DNA from: Bilabrum cf. latius
Taxonomy: Eukaryota > Bigyra: Bicosoecida > Bigyra > Bicosoecida
Direction: 5' to 3'
Length of the DNA stretch: 64,000 bases
Assembly (NCBI GenBank): GCA_965178125.1
Contig: OZ237765.1
Coordinates: forward strand, 496,001 to 560,000
The notes beneath the pieces were generated by a model. That model ran no database searches and was not told where the DNA came from. It saw only the letters and a list, made by a program, of their open reading frames with translations. Each line of letters begins with the position of its first letter. Position 1 is the first letter of the stretch. The translations under genes were made by a program, and so were the position numbers. This document shows positions 35,043-49,275 of this stretch, in pieces.

Positions 35043-35598
35043 ATGGCATCAACTCCGATGTGGTCGTACATGGATAGATCTTGGCGCCCGTATTCGAACA
35101 GGGATACGGCCGGACTGGAAGCTGCGCGAGTGGCTGGTCAAGCTACATATGCCTTCACCATTCCGTCGGGTGTGCAGTACAAGGTTGACCTTACAAATAT
35201 GACGCAGATAAACACTAGAACGGGGTTCTAGCGCCGAGTGCGCAGGACGATTTCAACTAGTGCGCGCCCTGCGCCGGGCGCGCCCCCGGCAGCCAGTGGA
35301 GGTCCTGGATCGTGGCAGTACAAGGATAACTCATGGCACCCGTACATCACAGCTCAGCAGATGGGACTCAGTGCGGCAGTTACTGCTGGCAAGAACACCT
35401 ATTCGTTCCAGTTGATGAACGGAGTATGGTACGACGTTGATTTATCCACCATGCAGCAGACGAACAGGTCGACGGGATTCAAGAGGCCAGTTCGATTTGT
35501 ACCTGGCGTTTCGATGACAGGATCATATGGAGCACCTGCTGCGGCACCCGCTGCAGCCATGGGTGGCGCAAGACGTACCCAAGCACCTGCACCTGCAC

Positions 35599-35632
<34 letters not shown>

Positions 35633-37124
35633 ACCTGCACCTGCACCTGCTCCTGCATCTGCACCCGCACCTGCACCTGCACCTGCACCTGCACCTGCAC
35701 CTGCACCTGCACCTGCACCTGCACCTGCACCTGCACCTGCACCTGCACCTGCACCTGCACCGGCGGCAAGGACCCGGCGCACAGCCAGAGGTGCGGGTTC
35801 CGGCACGGGAGCAGCTGCACCACCGTTCCCTGCATCCCAGCGGTTCACCTGCACGGGCAGGGAACACGCCGAGGCACCTCAGGGGGCGAGGGGCTGGGCC
35901 CCCCTCGCCAAGTGGCGGGTGCTCGACGCCCTCGATACAGAGCTATCGACGCACAGATGCTGCGTGTGCAGGTGCACCTTCGACGAGGACAAAGACCCGG
36001 GGCAGCCCTTCTACGACGATGGCATGGATGAGGATGACCCGGAATCGGAATCCGAGGGGGCGGAACAGGACCCGCCCAGCGCGCCCCCATCGAGCACCGA
36101 GGCGGGGGCTCCCACCGCGCCCGCCTCGAGCGGGGCCGGGGCGGGCGACTCGACTGCAGGCGGCGGAACCGGAGATGCGCGGCGCCGTAAGCGCCGCACG
36201 GACCCCCGCACCCTAGTTCCCTACCCCACGGAGGAGTACACCCCTCCCCACCGCGCGGCCTTCGCGTACACCCCGGAGACCGCCGTGAAGCTCCGGTGCT
36301 GCGGGCTGCTCATCCACGCGGAGTGCTTTGCTCAGTGCCTCAAATCCAGGAAGCAGTGCCCCGTGTGCATGGCCCCCTATGGAGTGGTCACAGGAACACA
36401 GCCTGCTGGCACCATGACCATCCAGCACCAGCCGGGCGGGAGTGTGCCTGGGTATCCCCCGGGATGCGGGGTTATCACCGTCGGGTACAACTTCCCCTCG
36501 GGGGTCCAGGGGCCGGAGCACCCCCACCCCGGGGTCGCGTACAGCGGAACATCGCGCGGCGCCTATCTGCCGGGAACCCGCGAGGGCATGGAGGTTGCTG
36601 AGCTCCTTAGGATCGCTTTCTAGAGGAGACTGACCTTTACCGTGGGAAAGAGCGTGACTACCGGCAGAGAAAACGTCGTGGTGTGGGCGGGCATCCACCA
36701 CAAGACGGGCATGTCTGGAGGCGCGGCACGGTTTGCATACCCCGACCCCACCTACCTCCAGAGGGTCAAGGATGAGCTGGCGGGCAAGTGTGTGACGAGT
36801 GCTGACCTAGTGGACGACGAGGACGAGGACGAGGACGGCAGCGGCACTGCTGCTGGGGCCGGGCCAGGGGTGGCCGGCGGCGCCTCGACCCCTGCTACCG
36901 GCAGCAGCGGCGCGGGTGCGGGTGCGGGTGCGGGTGGACCTGCCGTGCTGCGCAGGGAAGCGTCGGGGCCGGTGGCCAAACGGACGAGGTACGTGTGGCC
37001 GTTCCCTCCAGGGTTTGACGAGGGCAGGGAGCTGGGGATCGCCACGGCGCGGGCCAAGGAGGTCGATGCCAAGAAGGCGGAGGAGGACGAGGGCGAGGGT
37101 GAAGTGGCGAAGGGTGGGTCGTGA
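35043..37124 (+). CDS. Deltex-like E3 ubiquitin ligase (WWE-WWE-RING-DTC)
   Basis: A single exon of 693 aa from ATG 35043 to UGA 37122, with UAGs at 35229 and 36621. Two WWE domains come first ([20 protein letters not shown] and [22 protein letters not shown]). UAG lies in the TGF.RRVRR end of the first, and its twin in the second is Lys (TGFKRPVRF). A Pro-Ala repeat spans about residues 181-239. A RING starts with CCVCRCTF, has an acidic/Ala-rich insertion and ends [17 protein letters not shown]. The Deltex C-terminal domain follows: [64 protein letters not shown] and [10 protein letters not shown]. The second UAG falls inside DTC at a D/K-type position. In animals, RING-DTC enzymes ubiquitylate substrates and ADP-ribose, and WWE domains bind poly-ADP-ribose. 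Confidence 0.93.
35583..35761 (+). repeat. GCACCT hexanucleotide array coding (Ala-Pro)n
   Basis: About 30 tandem GCACCT units with a few GCACCC, GCTCCT and GCATCT variants lie in frame in the Deltex-like gene, between the second WWE and the RING. They give an extended Pro-Ala linker. This is the same kind of dipeptide-coding hexamer expansion as in the subtilases, with a different unit. Confidence 0.95.
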
Positions 37125-37322
37125 TCGTAAGGTTGGGTGTGACGCTGTAGCGTCGCCCTGTTGAGAAAGGACCTGGCAGCGAGACCTCTGCAGTTCTATA
37201 TGTACCGTTGCATGCCGTGCGCCTTTTGAGTGACGATACTTGTTTGGTCTACAGATACTATTGCCTAGATGCCCTGGAAATAAGCTCCGTCAACAAACCG
37301 CACTGCGCACTAAGCGCACTCG

Positions 37323-39064
<1,742 letters not shown>

Positions 39065-39264
39065 GTGAGACGATACCAGCACATGGGCAATAGCAGCATG
39101 TAGAACTACGTATCCTTCTGGTTTGCCCTTACATACTATCAAAAAATCTATAGATTGATGTTGATTGATAAACAAAGGGGTTGCAAATTTCGATTCCGAT
39201 CCACTGCTTGACTTGATTGTAATGATGCAGTTAAATAGACATAGTTATGGTATGCTATGGATGA

Positions 39265-39864
39265 TCAGGACACAATGCATTTCGAGGACTTCTTCTCCTC
39301 AGCTTCCTTCCCGCTGCAGTCGGCAGCTGCTGTATCCGCCGTCATTTCCTCGCTGAACTCTCCGACCTTGCCATCCACAACAGCAGCAATTTTGAACTAA
39401 TACGTACTCGTTGGAAATAAGCCAGTAACGGTGTAACTCCCGTCCTCGATTTCAGCGGCGGACACGGTGTGCGTCTTCGCCTCCTCCCAAGGATTGGGAA
39501 ACTCTCTAACTTTTATAACGTAGGACTCTGCGCCCTCGACAGGCTTCCATGATGTTCTAATAGACGTATTCTTATGATCGGATGTCTTGACCGGCTCCAT
39601 ATTAGGTACAAATGAGTGCACACGCTGCAAGTCTTCGCGACGGTTCGTCATCACGATCAATTGCGATTCCGGCTTCAATGTGATACGATAAACTGGTGGC
39701 GGCGTCGTGCCATGTACCTCAGAGCCGCACTCCAAGTTCCTGCTCACCGTCCGAACAGGCCCTTGAGACCCTCTATCAGCTTCAGTGGTTGGAATGCTAC
39801 CTCGGAGGCGCCACTGAATGTCGATTCCCTCCGATCCACAACGAAGCAGTCCGCTATCTGACAT
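39265..39864 (-). CDS. Small fibronectin type III-like protein with a CaaX end
   Basis: From ATG 39864 (MSDSGLLRCGSEG) to UGA 39265-39267, 199 aa with one UAG near 39397. The C-terminal half is a fibronectin type III fold: SIRTSWKPVEGAESYVIKV, then YTVTGLFPTSTY, UAG, FKIAAVVDGKVGEFS. UAG sits between the conserved Tyr and the following aromatic, where the family usually has a polar residue. Everything after UAG, including the last strand, would be missing under the standard code. The tail is charged and ends KCIVS with the cysteine four residues from the end, a classic prenylation motif. There is no signal peptide, so it is likely cytosolic and membrane-anchored. The N-terminal half is less clear, perhaps a second beta domain. 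It is in tandem with, and upstream of, the lyase gene. Confidence 0.75.
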
Positions 39865-40254
39865 GGTGCGCCTTGCCCAGTCAAGCACAAACTGCATCAA
39901 GCAAAGGGCTGCAAGCGGAAATGGACACACTTCCAGCGCAGATGCACACCTGGTCGAACGATCCTAGTGGCCGCAGAGCAGAGTCTGTCTACGTTGCGTG
40001 TCAGGTCCTTCGCAAGGTTGCCCACCGTGATACTTGACTGGCAATGATACATCCAATTAGTGCAAATTACTTGGTATGCCGTTTATTGTAGCTCTAGCGG
40101 ACAGGCAAGGGAGTTTCGTTCGCAGTCGTCTTCTATGGCACGTGTTCCGTACCCCTTTCGGATACACACGGCATTTTATATTGCCTCTATATACCCTCAG
40201 ACTTATCTTTCAAGATACGAAGGGAATTTCCGTTTTCATGATGCTATGGCCACT
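39865..40254. other. Intergenic, up to the right arm of the duplication
   Basis: The minus frame of the FN3 gene stays open a little upstream of its ATG, so an alternative start is possible. From there to the edge of the right arm at 40255 nothing was recognised. Confidence 0.35.
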
Positions 40255-40424
40255 ACTTGGGCGATTTGTTAAGTTTCTAATTGTTGCTCCGAATGCAATG
40301 CGCGGCGTCCAATCGAAACGGAACATGTTCTAAATCTTCAAGTTCTGCAATTGTCCATTACTGTGTGCATCCTACCAATGACGGCACGCATGTGGTAGTA
40401 AATTGATTGCAGCAGGAAGCTGCT

Positions 40425-42011
40425 ATGGCATCATTCGACTCAAATAACTACAAACCCCTTCTTAGGAACCTGCTAGCTGAGGTCAGAGCCATTGTTTCTT
40501 TCTAGTCGATTTGGCATGTCTCCTTGAGCCGCATGCTGTGCCATGTGTATGCCATCTTTACCATTGCACCAACTCGGTCCCCGCAGTCGAACTCTGTCGG
40601 TGCTTTTTTTGATCATCGCAAGGACCACACCCGAGGTGCCATATCGTTGCAGACGGCTCTTGGGCATGTCAGACGTGGAGTTTCCATTGTAAGCATTTCT
40701 TTGAACTCAGCTAAAGATACGGACGCACTGAAGGCATTGTCACTCCTTGTTTGTGATGCCGGCTGCAGACTCAAGTCGCTTCGGCTCATTGACGGACCGA
40801 TCAGCAGCTCAGCCTGCACTCTCCTCAAGGGATTAGTGTCACATACCAGCGATCGTCCTCATATTGAGACCTTGCATTGTTGTGAATGTACGTTTGCAGC
40901 AGACTGCATGAAAACCCTTTCACAGTGCATGCTTCATGCTGGCAGAGCAACCTCCTTAAGCTCGCTACTCATCACCCGTACAGCTGCTGGTAGCATGACC
41001 ACGTAGTGCGTGCAATCCCTTTGTGATGTGCTGGCCAGTCCAGATTGCAGCTTGTCAACTCTAGTACTCAGGTAGCCTCTCACTCGCAATCCGCGTGAAG
41101 CAGTGACGATGGAAACGCGGTTTCAACGGAACGCGGCAATGGTCAATGCAATCCGCAGGAATACAAGCTTAAGGCAGTTCGATGTAGGTCGGTGCGATGT
41201 GGATGCCCCCCAGATCGTTGCTTGGTGCGATGCATTGATCAGCAGCAAGACGTTGGTGCAGGTCACCATCAATTTCAGACCTTACACCAAGGAGGCGAAG
41301 CAGCAGGTTGTTTATCAAGTGTCTCGAATGATTGCCCATATTCAAAGCATCCGGAGGCTGCGGTTGGGATACCCGATAGACCAAGTCCTTACTGAGCCAA
41401 AACGATGTCCCATTGACCTGCTGTGTGAAGGAATCGCCTAGAACAAGACTCTGCGGAGCTTCGAGATTCTGTACGGGCCGGAATACCGTGGTAGGGAGGC
41501 GGAGGCTTCCCGGCAGTACATGAAGGTGCTTGCAGCTGTGAAAAGCCATCCATACATTGCGTACTTTGACTGGAAAACCGTGCATCCCCTGTGGGTCTGG
41601 AGGCGCTCCCTGCCCGCGCTGCTCCCACGGTATCAAGCGTACCAGGCTCGGCAATCTCGAATCAGGTCAATCCTATAGCACCGGGCCGCGGCAACAGCTG
41701 CACGCGATGCTGCGCTGGTGTGGCGGGCAGCAGCCGAAGGGCGACCATTGGAGCTTGCCAAGCGACTGCGAGTAGGGGTCATGGCTGGGGGCGCGGACCG
41801 AGTCGTGGAAGTAGATGGGATTTGGTTGGACGCGGAGTCTGCAGCTGAGTCTGGGGGGCATGCTGTCTGTGTGGAGCTTCTAAGGAAAGCAAAAGCGAGG
41901 GAATCGAATAGGCGTGCGATTTACTTCTCCGGCTCCGGGACTGTGACGCGGGTTCCGAAATCCGATGGCACAGATCTTGATCGAGCTGCTTGTTGTGGGT
42001 GCTTCGGTTGA
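40425..42011 (+). CDS. LRR-ankyrin-type protein, right-arm copy
   Basis: ATG 40425 (MASFDSNNY) to UGA 42009-42011, about 528 aa. UAGs are at 40503, 41004, 41073, 41439 and 41676. The last two are shared by all three copies. The first three are TTG, CAG and GAG in the left-arm copy. The frame is otherwise intact and most differences from the other copies are substitutions that keep the protein readable. The architecture is the same: LRR body, then ankyrin-like C-terminus ending CCGCFG. The copy differences are the best internal evidence for what UAG encodes. A decaying copy would be expected to show some UAA, UGA or frameshifts, and it shows none. Confidence 0.78.
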
Positions 42012-42218
42012 AGCGAGTGCGCCATCCCACCGTCCCACCAATCGTTGGACGGGCATGTGAGTGCCTGTGAATACGGGTATAGGCTTTTCTGTGGGATAAG
42101 TACGAAAACCTGCCTGATGGGGGAGCTTTACTTATAACTCAACTTATTTGACTGACACGAAGGGTACGCAACCAAGCAATTCGATTTGGATCTACCTGTA
42201 TAGCACGCCATTGGCATG

Positions 42219-44611
42219 TCACGACACCACGCAACCACAACCGGAGCATCCGCATCCGGGTGATCCAGCCTCTGTTGGGGACTCCACACCCATACTTTCA
42301 ACATTCGTAGTGACTTTCAAACTTCGAAAGCCAGAACTGCGAAGTCGCTCCAGTTCCTTCACCTCTACATACATCTTGGCGGGTCCCGATCCAGGTTGGC
42401 TTTCTACTAGGGTGCTTGGATCGATTGCTGTATACCCGTCACGCGCAAGCTGTCCAGCAGTGCAACCAGCGGAAGGTCCCAGGCACAGTGACATGTGGCC
42501 TGTACCGCCACTTTCTTGCTCGTTGCACGGCGGTACCTTTACGCGTACTGCACCCACCTCTCCCATCTGAGCCTCGCGAAACTTCCATGGACATCCGCTA
42601 AAAACTGATGCGTGAAGTGTAGGCCGGTCCCCCATTGGCCCTTCTGCATCACCTTTGCCACACAGAGACATGCGAATTGTGACGGCGCATCCGCATTCTA
42701 CTCTAGATCCGTCCTCAGATAAGAGCTCATCCCGGGCGCCATCCAGTCTTGGACTATCACCAGTGTGTGCCGACTGATCTTGGGCTAAGCAATCCGACAG
42801 AAAGTGCTGCAGCACTTCTTCACTGATTCTGGTCTCTAAAACAAGGCCGTTCTAGATGATTTGGTGTGCATCTTCTAGATTTATGCTAGCCGTACTAATG
42901 CTAAGATCCTCAGTGTCCTCAATGGACGCGCTGCCATCCTCATCATCCTCGAGGTTTACGGTGCCAAGCACAGCCAATACGAAGTCAGGAGAGGATGCTG
43001 TGCTCGCAGATGTACTGACGCTGTATCGAACAAGAGGTGCGTGGGACATAGGACTCTCCCATACGTCCTCACACTTACCTTCTACAAGATCTTGGAAGCA
43101 CCCGCAGGTACACACTCTCAGGTTCTCATGGCACGCAGAAGGATCGCACTTCGAACAGTCCTCTTCAAGGAGAAAGTCTTGTTCAACTACCCACGGCGGC
43201 GTTGGGGGTGCCAATGACGTTCCAATGTCACGAAGTATTACCTTTCCTCCTTCTTTCCCGGCGATGGTTTCATCCCGATACTTCTCAGCAAGTGCTTGAA
43301 CATCCGTGCCACCACACTCGACAATCATCGGGAGAACCGTTTCATCCTTGGCATTTGCAAAGAGCACCTGCAGCACATTGATCCCTCGTAGAATTCTCAT
43401 TCGCTGAGCCAATATTGCGATTGTCTTTGAGACGATCGGCGCAGCAAAGGATGTCCCAAAATCCTTTCGTGCACTGCGTCGAGTAGGCACACCTCGAAGC
43501 AGATACGTCCCCTAGAGGTCGTTACCGAGAGCAAGAAGGTCGATGCTGCCCCCGTAGTTAGAGTGGTAGGACATATGTGTGCCACCACTGGCTGGATTCG
43601 GCGTGTCATGGGATCCCACGCAGATAACATCTTCGATCACGCACGGGTAGTAGTCTGATGCTTTACTATTGTCATTGCCAGCTGCTGCCACTGAGACTAT
43701 GCCTAGGCCAAGGAGATCTTGGACTATGACCTTGATTTCTCTCTTGATCTCATTGCACCTGTCCCTGGGCGTTCCATCTGCACAGTAGTCTGCCAACGAC
43801 ATCTGCAGAATGCCGAGGACTGCACCTTTCCGGAAAGCAGAGCCCCACCGTGCTTCTGCTGCTTCGTTTACCTCCTGTGCCACCCTGTGGGCTTTAGCCA
43901 TGCCCCACCCTACGAAGGACTGGAATGCTGTCATTTTACTATACTCATCTCGTTCACGAGATGGATCAGCGCCCTCGGCGCCACGGGATCTAGATTCACT
44001 GGAAGTCACCGCACTTGTATCGGACACCACGGCAGCGACACCAGCAGTGCCAGACCCAGCAGCACCGGAGCCTCCAGCAGCAGCGACTATTCCTTCACCT
44101 TCCGACGCAACCTCTCCCTGAGATTTCTCCCTCTTGATGTGTTCCCAGTACGGATGCCTGGCAAGATCTTCCCCCCATTCGTAGCTGATCACCTTGATCG
44201 GGACGATGATGCTCTCGAGATCCTCGGCGGCATACATGGCAACGGTGGTTCCGTGAAGGTCCTTATCAAAGCTGGTCTCGAATGCAACACTGGGGTTGGA
44301 AAGGGCTGCATGCGCTACGCGCCTTTCATCATCAGTCATCGTTGGCCTCAGCGTGGTCTAGAGTGGCTTTGGGATCGTGAATCCCTTGGTCACCCTACTC
44401 CTGGACCCAAGCGCAGGATGGCCCCCAGCCACTTGAAACAGAGCCTCTTCGTAGGTGTCAAACGCCCGCTGCGATTGAAAGCCTGCAAACGCGTGATGCA
44501 CCCCGGTGTCGAGCACAATCATCACTATGTGCCGGCCTGTGAAATCTAGGGCAGGTGTATGGTCATCAGCGCCCGCACCAGAAGCAGCACCAGCACCAGC
44601 ACCAGCACCAG

Positions 44612-44648
<37 letters not shown>

Positions 44649-46459
44649 ACCAGCACCAGCACCAGCACCAGCACCCAGGTCAGCTTCTGTTGCAGCAGCA
44701 GTCCTGGTCTCGTCCCCTTCGGTCTTGCCCCTCGCAGCAGCAGCATCACCAGCACCAGCACCAGCACCAGCACCAGCACCAGCACCAGCACCAGCACCAG
44801 CTCCAGCACCAGCACCAGCACCAGCACCAGCACCAGCACCAGCACCAGCACCAGCACCAGCACCAGCACCAGCACCCAGGTCAGCTTCTGATGCAGCAGC
44901 AGTCCTGGTCTCGTCCCCTTCGGTCTCGCCCCTCGCAGCCCCAGCCATTGCGCCTGACACTGCAGGGAATACTTCACCCTTGCTGCCTCCACCCGATGAT
45001 TTTAAGTGGACCGGATCACCGCCAATTTCACCGTCGGACTCGCCTGCTGCAGCAGTAGCAGCACCCCCACTGGCCCCAGCTGATGATGCCCCCATGCGGT
45101 GATCTCCTCCCGACAAAGCACTCATGCGGTGCACTCCATCCAGCCTGGCTCGGACCATGGATGCAGCGCCTGCCTGCATGAACGCAGACGTGGAGTTCGA
45201 CTGCAACAGAGAGCCGCCGGAGCCACCACTACTAGGCAAGATGGCCTCAGCAGCAGCACTCGACCGCCCGCCTTGTTTCCTCGCCCGCCCCCTAATTGAC
45301 CGCCCCGCCAGTTTGACCGGGCGGTCCCGGTGAAATAGCCTGATGCGCTTGTTGGATTGCAGCATAGCATCGGCTGCCTTGCCCACGCAGGCACTGAATG
45401 CAATCGTGGCAGGCTGGGGGATCCGGTACGAGCCTGTCTTGGCGCTGCGCCTTGCGAGTGACCGAATGTTCTCGAGGACGGTGATCACGGGGGCTACCGC
45501 ATGCGAGGGGGCGGCCTTGTAGGTCTCCACGGCGAAACGGTCAAGGGCAGTCTGGCTGAAGTCGAGCTGGGCGGCATACCCGCCTGTTCCGGCGGATGGT
45601 CTCGGGCCATAGCCCCCAATGACAAGACCGAAAAGGAACAGCTACTCGGGATCGAATTCCATACCGTCGTCTCTCTCTCCTGCGTTGCCAGTGGCGACGC
45701 TTACTGCTGCTGGCTTGCCCGAGGCTGCGATCCCCCTTGCTATGGCAAGCGCACGGATGGCTTCTACCACTACGAGCGTCTCCGGGGATGGAGCCTGCAT
45801 GGAGCGATCGAACTCACGATCAAGCAACGCTCCAACCAGGGCATCAATGCTGGGGGTAGCGGCAGTGGTTGGGAGCTAGCTGGTGGATGGACTGTCGTTG
45901 AGGTCGGGCGTGCCAGGGATAACGGGAGCTGAACCGTGTCCAGTGCCGTTTGAATTGTCTCGTGTTTCCTCTTGTTCGTCCTGTTCCTTGTTCTCTTTAA
46001 TGATGGAGCGGACCTAGTCCAGCAGGTGCGTGGCCTCTGCTGCGATGCACGCAGCCACCCGTCGTGGCTCTTGCTGCCGGGCTGCGCGAGCAATAGACAG
46101 CACTGCGGTCGTCTCCGGCTCGAGGTAGTACATCATTGGGGTACAGGTGTGGACCTTGGCACCCCCAGCAGACGTTTTTGACTCTCCCTCTCCTGCATTA
46201 CCATGGGATTCGCTAGCGAGACTTGATGCTTTGCCTGCATTCCGTAGAATTGATGACAATTTGCGGCAAAGAAGGGAAATGCGACAAGTGACCAGATAGA
46301 CATTGGGAATACATATGGATCGTACTACTCACTGCTTGGATAGCCCGAATCGGAGTGGTTGGGAGCCAATACCTGTTGGGATCCGATGCCGTCCGGGCGC
46401 CGCCTTGCCAGGCAAAGCACGGCCACTGACAGTACAAGCGCGGTAATCGAAAAAAGCAT
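42219..46459 (-). CDS. Subtilisin-like serine protease (S8), right-arm copy
   Basis: Exons 46333-46459 and 42219-46234 encode about 1380 aa. UAGs are at 46014, 45642, 44358, 43512 and 42852, matching the left copy one for one. The catalytic motifs are all kept: IVLDTGVHHAF, LHGTTVAMY, AAAGNDNS and FGTSFAAP. The N-terminal hydrophobic segment and the CaaX-like CVVS end are also kept. The Ala-Gly array is split into two shorter blocks by a duplicated ARGKTEGDETRTAAA-type segment. The C-terminal region is more divergent (DEDGSASIEDTEDLSI-type acidic changes). Selection seems to maintain the gene, since indels are in multiples of three. Confidence 0.87.
44585..44877 (-). repeat. Ala-Gly-coding hexanucleotide array, two blocks
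   Basis: On the plus strand this is (CCAGCA)n with occasional CCAGCT, interrupted by about 85 bases of unique sequence near 44675-44750. Those bases duplicate the segment flanking the array at 44878-44935. It corresponds to the single longer array at 7086-7410. Confidence 0.92.
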
Positions 46460-46479
46460 GCTTTATCAGAAGTAAAACA

Positions 46480-47300
46480 GAAGACACTGGATATGATGGG
46501 AGCTCCTTATGGCAGTAATGATGCAGAAGATTCTGGCAGTTACATGTTTTCCCGGCGCCGCGCAGGTTACGGAACCAAGACGGTCGCAACAGCAACTGGA
46601 GCCGGTACGGTAGGGCTAGCGACAACACGATTGGACCCGACTGCGTCGTCAAGGATCGGCAGGATAGGCTCGAGGCGGCGCTCGCGCGAATGCAGGAGCA
46701 GGCCCTGCCAGTGGTTCCGCCTACTAGAGATGGGCTCCTCCTGACGGTGCAAGAAGACTCTCGCGGCGGTGCGGGGCGATGTCTAGCTAGCCGTTTGCGC
46801 AGTTGCTGAACACGAAGATACGGCCTGGTCACTTGTGGTGCACCTTGGCGATATGACGTACTGCACCAAGACGCTCTTGGCGCTGCGAAGTCACCCCACC
46901 GCTACGATGGCGAAGTCTTCTCCCACCGCCGCCTCCGTGTTGAGCTCTTCGACGAAATCGCCCGTTGTGACACCAGCCAGTGGATGGTGCAGCTCCATCC
47001 CTTTGTTCTATGCTTGCACTGGAGTACGTGCAGCCGGCGTTTTGCGCCGTCACGTAGGCGACGCTCCCCAGCAACGGCACACCAAGTCGAGCATCAAGCG
47101 AAAGACTGCAAGTGGCAAAAACCGTCAAGGCACTGCAGATTCAGACGAGGAGAAAGCATCGTAGTCACCCCAGTACAGAGTCTAGCTGGCGTGTCAGGTA
47201 GTTGCCGTTGGCAATAGTCGCAACAGTTGCTTTCGTATGGTGTTTTATCAGCGGACACGTATCCATTCTGAGCATTGTACTTATGCGTTGCGCCAAGTCT
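46480..47300 (+). pseudogene. Degraded coding fragment, right arm
   Basis: Mirror copy of the fragment at 4690-5480, here on the plus strand (AEHEDTAWSLVVHLGD near 46805-46852). A 2-nt insertion directly after this motif shifts the frame relative to the left arm, and a Lys/Asp/Glu-rich tail follows in another frame. This indel, not a multiple of three, contrasts with the intact neighbouring genes and supports loss of function. Confidence 0.4.
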
Positions 47301-47481
47301 AAGAATTTCGTGCAACATGGCTCTCCCATGCACGGACTAGCAGGTATGGTTCGCTATCGTTGTCTGTGAGACACATTCGGCAGTACTCCAACATGCGACT
47401 TCCTCTATATGTTTTACAAGACCCAACTAGTCCAATGGTGTATGAATATGACTGTTAAGGAAGGTCAGAGCACGGCCACTA

Positions 47482-49275
47482 CTTGGGCGATTTGTTCGAA
47501 ATTGTGTTTCTAATTTTTGCTCCGAATGCAATGCGCGGCGTCCAAACGAAGCGGAACATGTTCTAAAGCTGATGCAAACTTGTCTATTACTCCTGTATGC
47601 ATTCTACCAAGAACGGCACGCATGGGGTAGTAAATTGATTGCAGCAGGAAGCTACTATGGCATCATTCGACTCAAATAACTACAAACCCCTTCTTAGGAA
47701 CCTGCTAGCTGAGGTCAGAGCCATTGTTTCTTTCTTGTCGATTTGGCATGTCTCCTTGAGTCGCATGTTGTGCCATGTGTATGCTATCTTTACCATTGCA
47801 CCAGCTCGGTCCCCGCAGTCGAATTCTGACGGCGCTTTTTTTGATCATCGCAAGGACCACATGGGACACCACACGCGAGGTGCCATATCGTTGCAGACGG
47901 CTCTTGGGCATGTCAGACGTGGAGTTTCCATTGTAAGCATTTCTTTGAACTCAGCTAAAGATACGGACGCACTGAAGGAATTGTCACTCCTTGTTCGTGA
48001 TGCCGGCTGCAGACTCAAGTCGCTTCGGCTCATCGACGGACCGATCAGCAGCTCAGCCTGCACTCTCCTCAAGGGATTAGTGTCACATACCAGCGATCGT
48101 CCTCATATTGAGACCTTGCATTGTTGTTATTGTACGTTTGCAGCAGACTGCATGAAAGCCCTTTCACAGTGCATGCTTCATGCTGGCAGAGCAACCTCCT
48201 TGAGCTCGCTACTCATCACCCATACAGCTGCTGGTAGCATGACCACGTAGTGCGTGCAATCCCTTTGTGATGTGCTGGCCAGTCCAGATTGCAGTTTGTC
48301 AACTCTAGTACTCAGGTAGCCTCTGACTCGCTATCCGCGTGAAGCAGCGCCGACGGAAATGCTGATTCAACGGAACACGGCAATAGTCGATGCAATCCGC
48401 AGGAATACAAGCTTAAGGCAGTTCGATGTAGGTCGGTGCGATGTGGATGCCCCCCAGATCGTTGCTTGGTGCGATGCATTGATCAGCAGCAAGACGTTGG
48501 TGCAGGTCACCATCATTTTCAAACCTTACACGAAGGAGGCGAAGCAGCAGGTTGTGTATCAAGTGTCTCGAATGATTGCCCATATTCAAAGTATCCGGAG
48601 GCTGCGGTTGGGATACCCGATAGACCAAGTCCTTACTGAGCCAAAGCGATGTCCCATTGACCTGCTGTGTGAAGGAATCGCCTAGAACAAGACTCTGCGG
48701 AGCTTCGAGATTCTGTACGGGCCGGAATACCGTGGTAGGGAGGCGGAGGCTTCCCGGCAGTACATGAAGGTGCTTGCAGCTGTAAAAAGCCATCCATATA
48801 TTGCGTACTTTGACTGGAATACCGTGCATCCCCTGTGGGTCTGGAGACGCTCCCTGCCCGCGCTGCTCCCACGGTATCAAGCGTACCAGGCTCGGCAATC
48901 TCGAATCAGGTCAATCCTATAGCACCGGGCCGCGGCAACAGCTGCACGCGATGCTGCGCTGGTGTGGCGGGCAGCAGCCGAAGGGCGACCATTGGAGCTT
49001 GCCAAGCGACTGCGAGTAGGGGTCATGGCTGGGGGCGCGGACCGAGTCATGGAAGTGGATGGGATTTGGTTGGACGCGGAGTCTGCAGCTGAGTCTGGGG
49101 GGCATGCTGTCTGTGTGGAGCTTCTAAGGAAAGCAAAAGCGAGGGAATCGAACAGGCGTGCGATTTACTTCTCCGGCTCAGGGACTGTGAAGCGGGTTCC
49201 GAAATCCGATGGCACGGATCTTGATCGAGCTGCTTGTTGTGGGTGCTTCGGTTGAAGCGAGTGCGCCATCCCACT
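47482..49275 (+). repeat. Third copy of the LRR-ankyrin segment (1.8 kb), direct to the right-arm copy
   Basis: This segment repeats the inner end of the right arm (from 40255) immediately outside the arm's outer end. Similarity begins at CTTGGGCGATTTGTT and stops abruptly after GCGCCATCCCAC at 49275, just past the gene's UGA. The sequence GGCCACTA precedes the segment both here and at 40248. The subtilase was not included. Confidence 0.88.
47657..49255 (+). CDS. LRR-ankyrin-type protein, third copy
   Basis: ATG 47657 to UGA 49253-49255, about 532 aa. UAGs are at 48248, 48317, 48683 and 48920. It carries a small in-frame insertion near 47861-47872 relative to the other copies and TTG where the right-arm copy has UAG at 40503. 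The segment between the second UAG and the next LRR is the most diverged part (MLIQRNTAIVDA against METRFQRNAAMV), yet the frame holds. Domain layout is as in the other copies. Three near-identical copies plus the divergent 24614-27667 gene show a locally expanding family. Confidence 0.78.

Larger units (their letters stand above)
40255..47481. repeat. Right arm of the 7.2-kb inverted segmental duplication
   Basis: Reverse-complement partner of 4491-11726. It carries an LRR-ankyrin gene (plus), a subtilase (minus) and the degraded fragment, in mirror order. Both intact genes keep their frames, and the subtilase intron has the same length (98 nt). All five subtilase UAGs are conserved between arms. 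Differences include repeat length in the Ala-Gly tract, a 2-nt insertion in the degraded fragment and three extra UAGs in the LRR gene. Confidence 0.92.
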
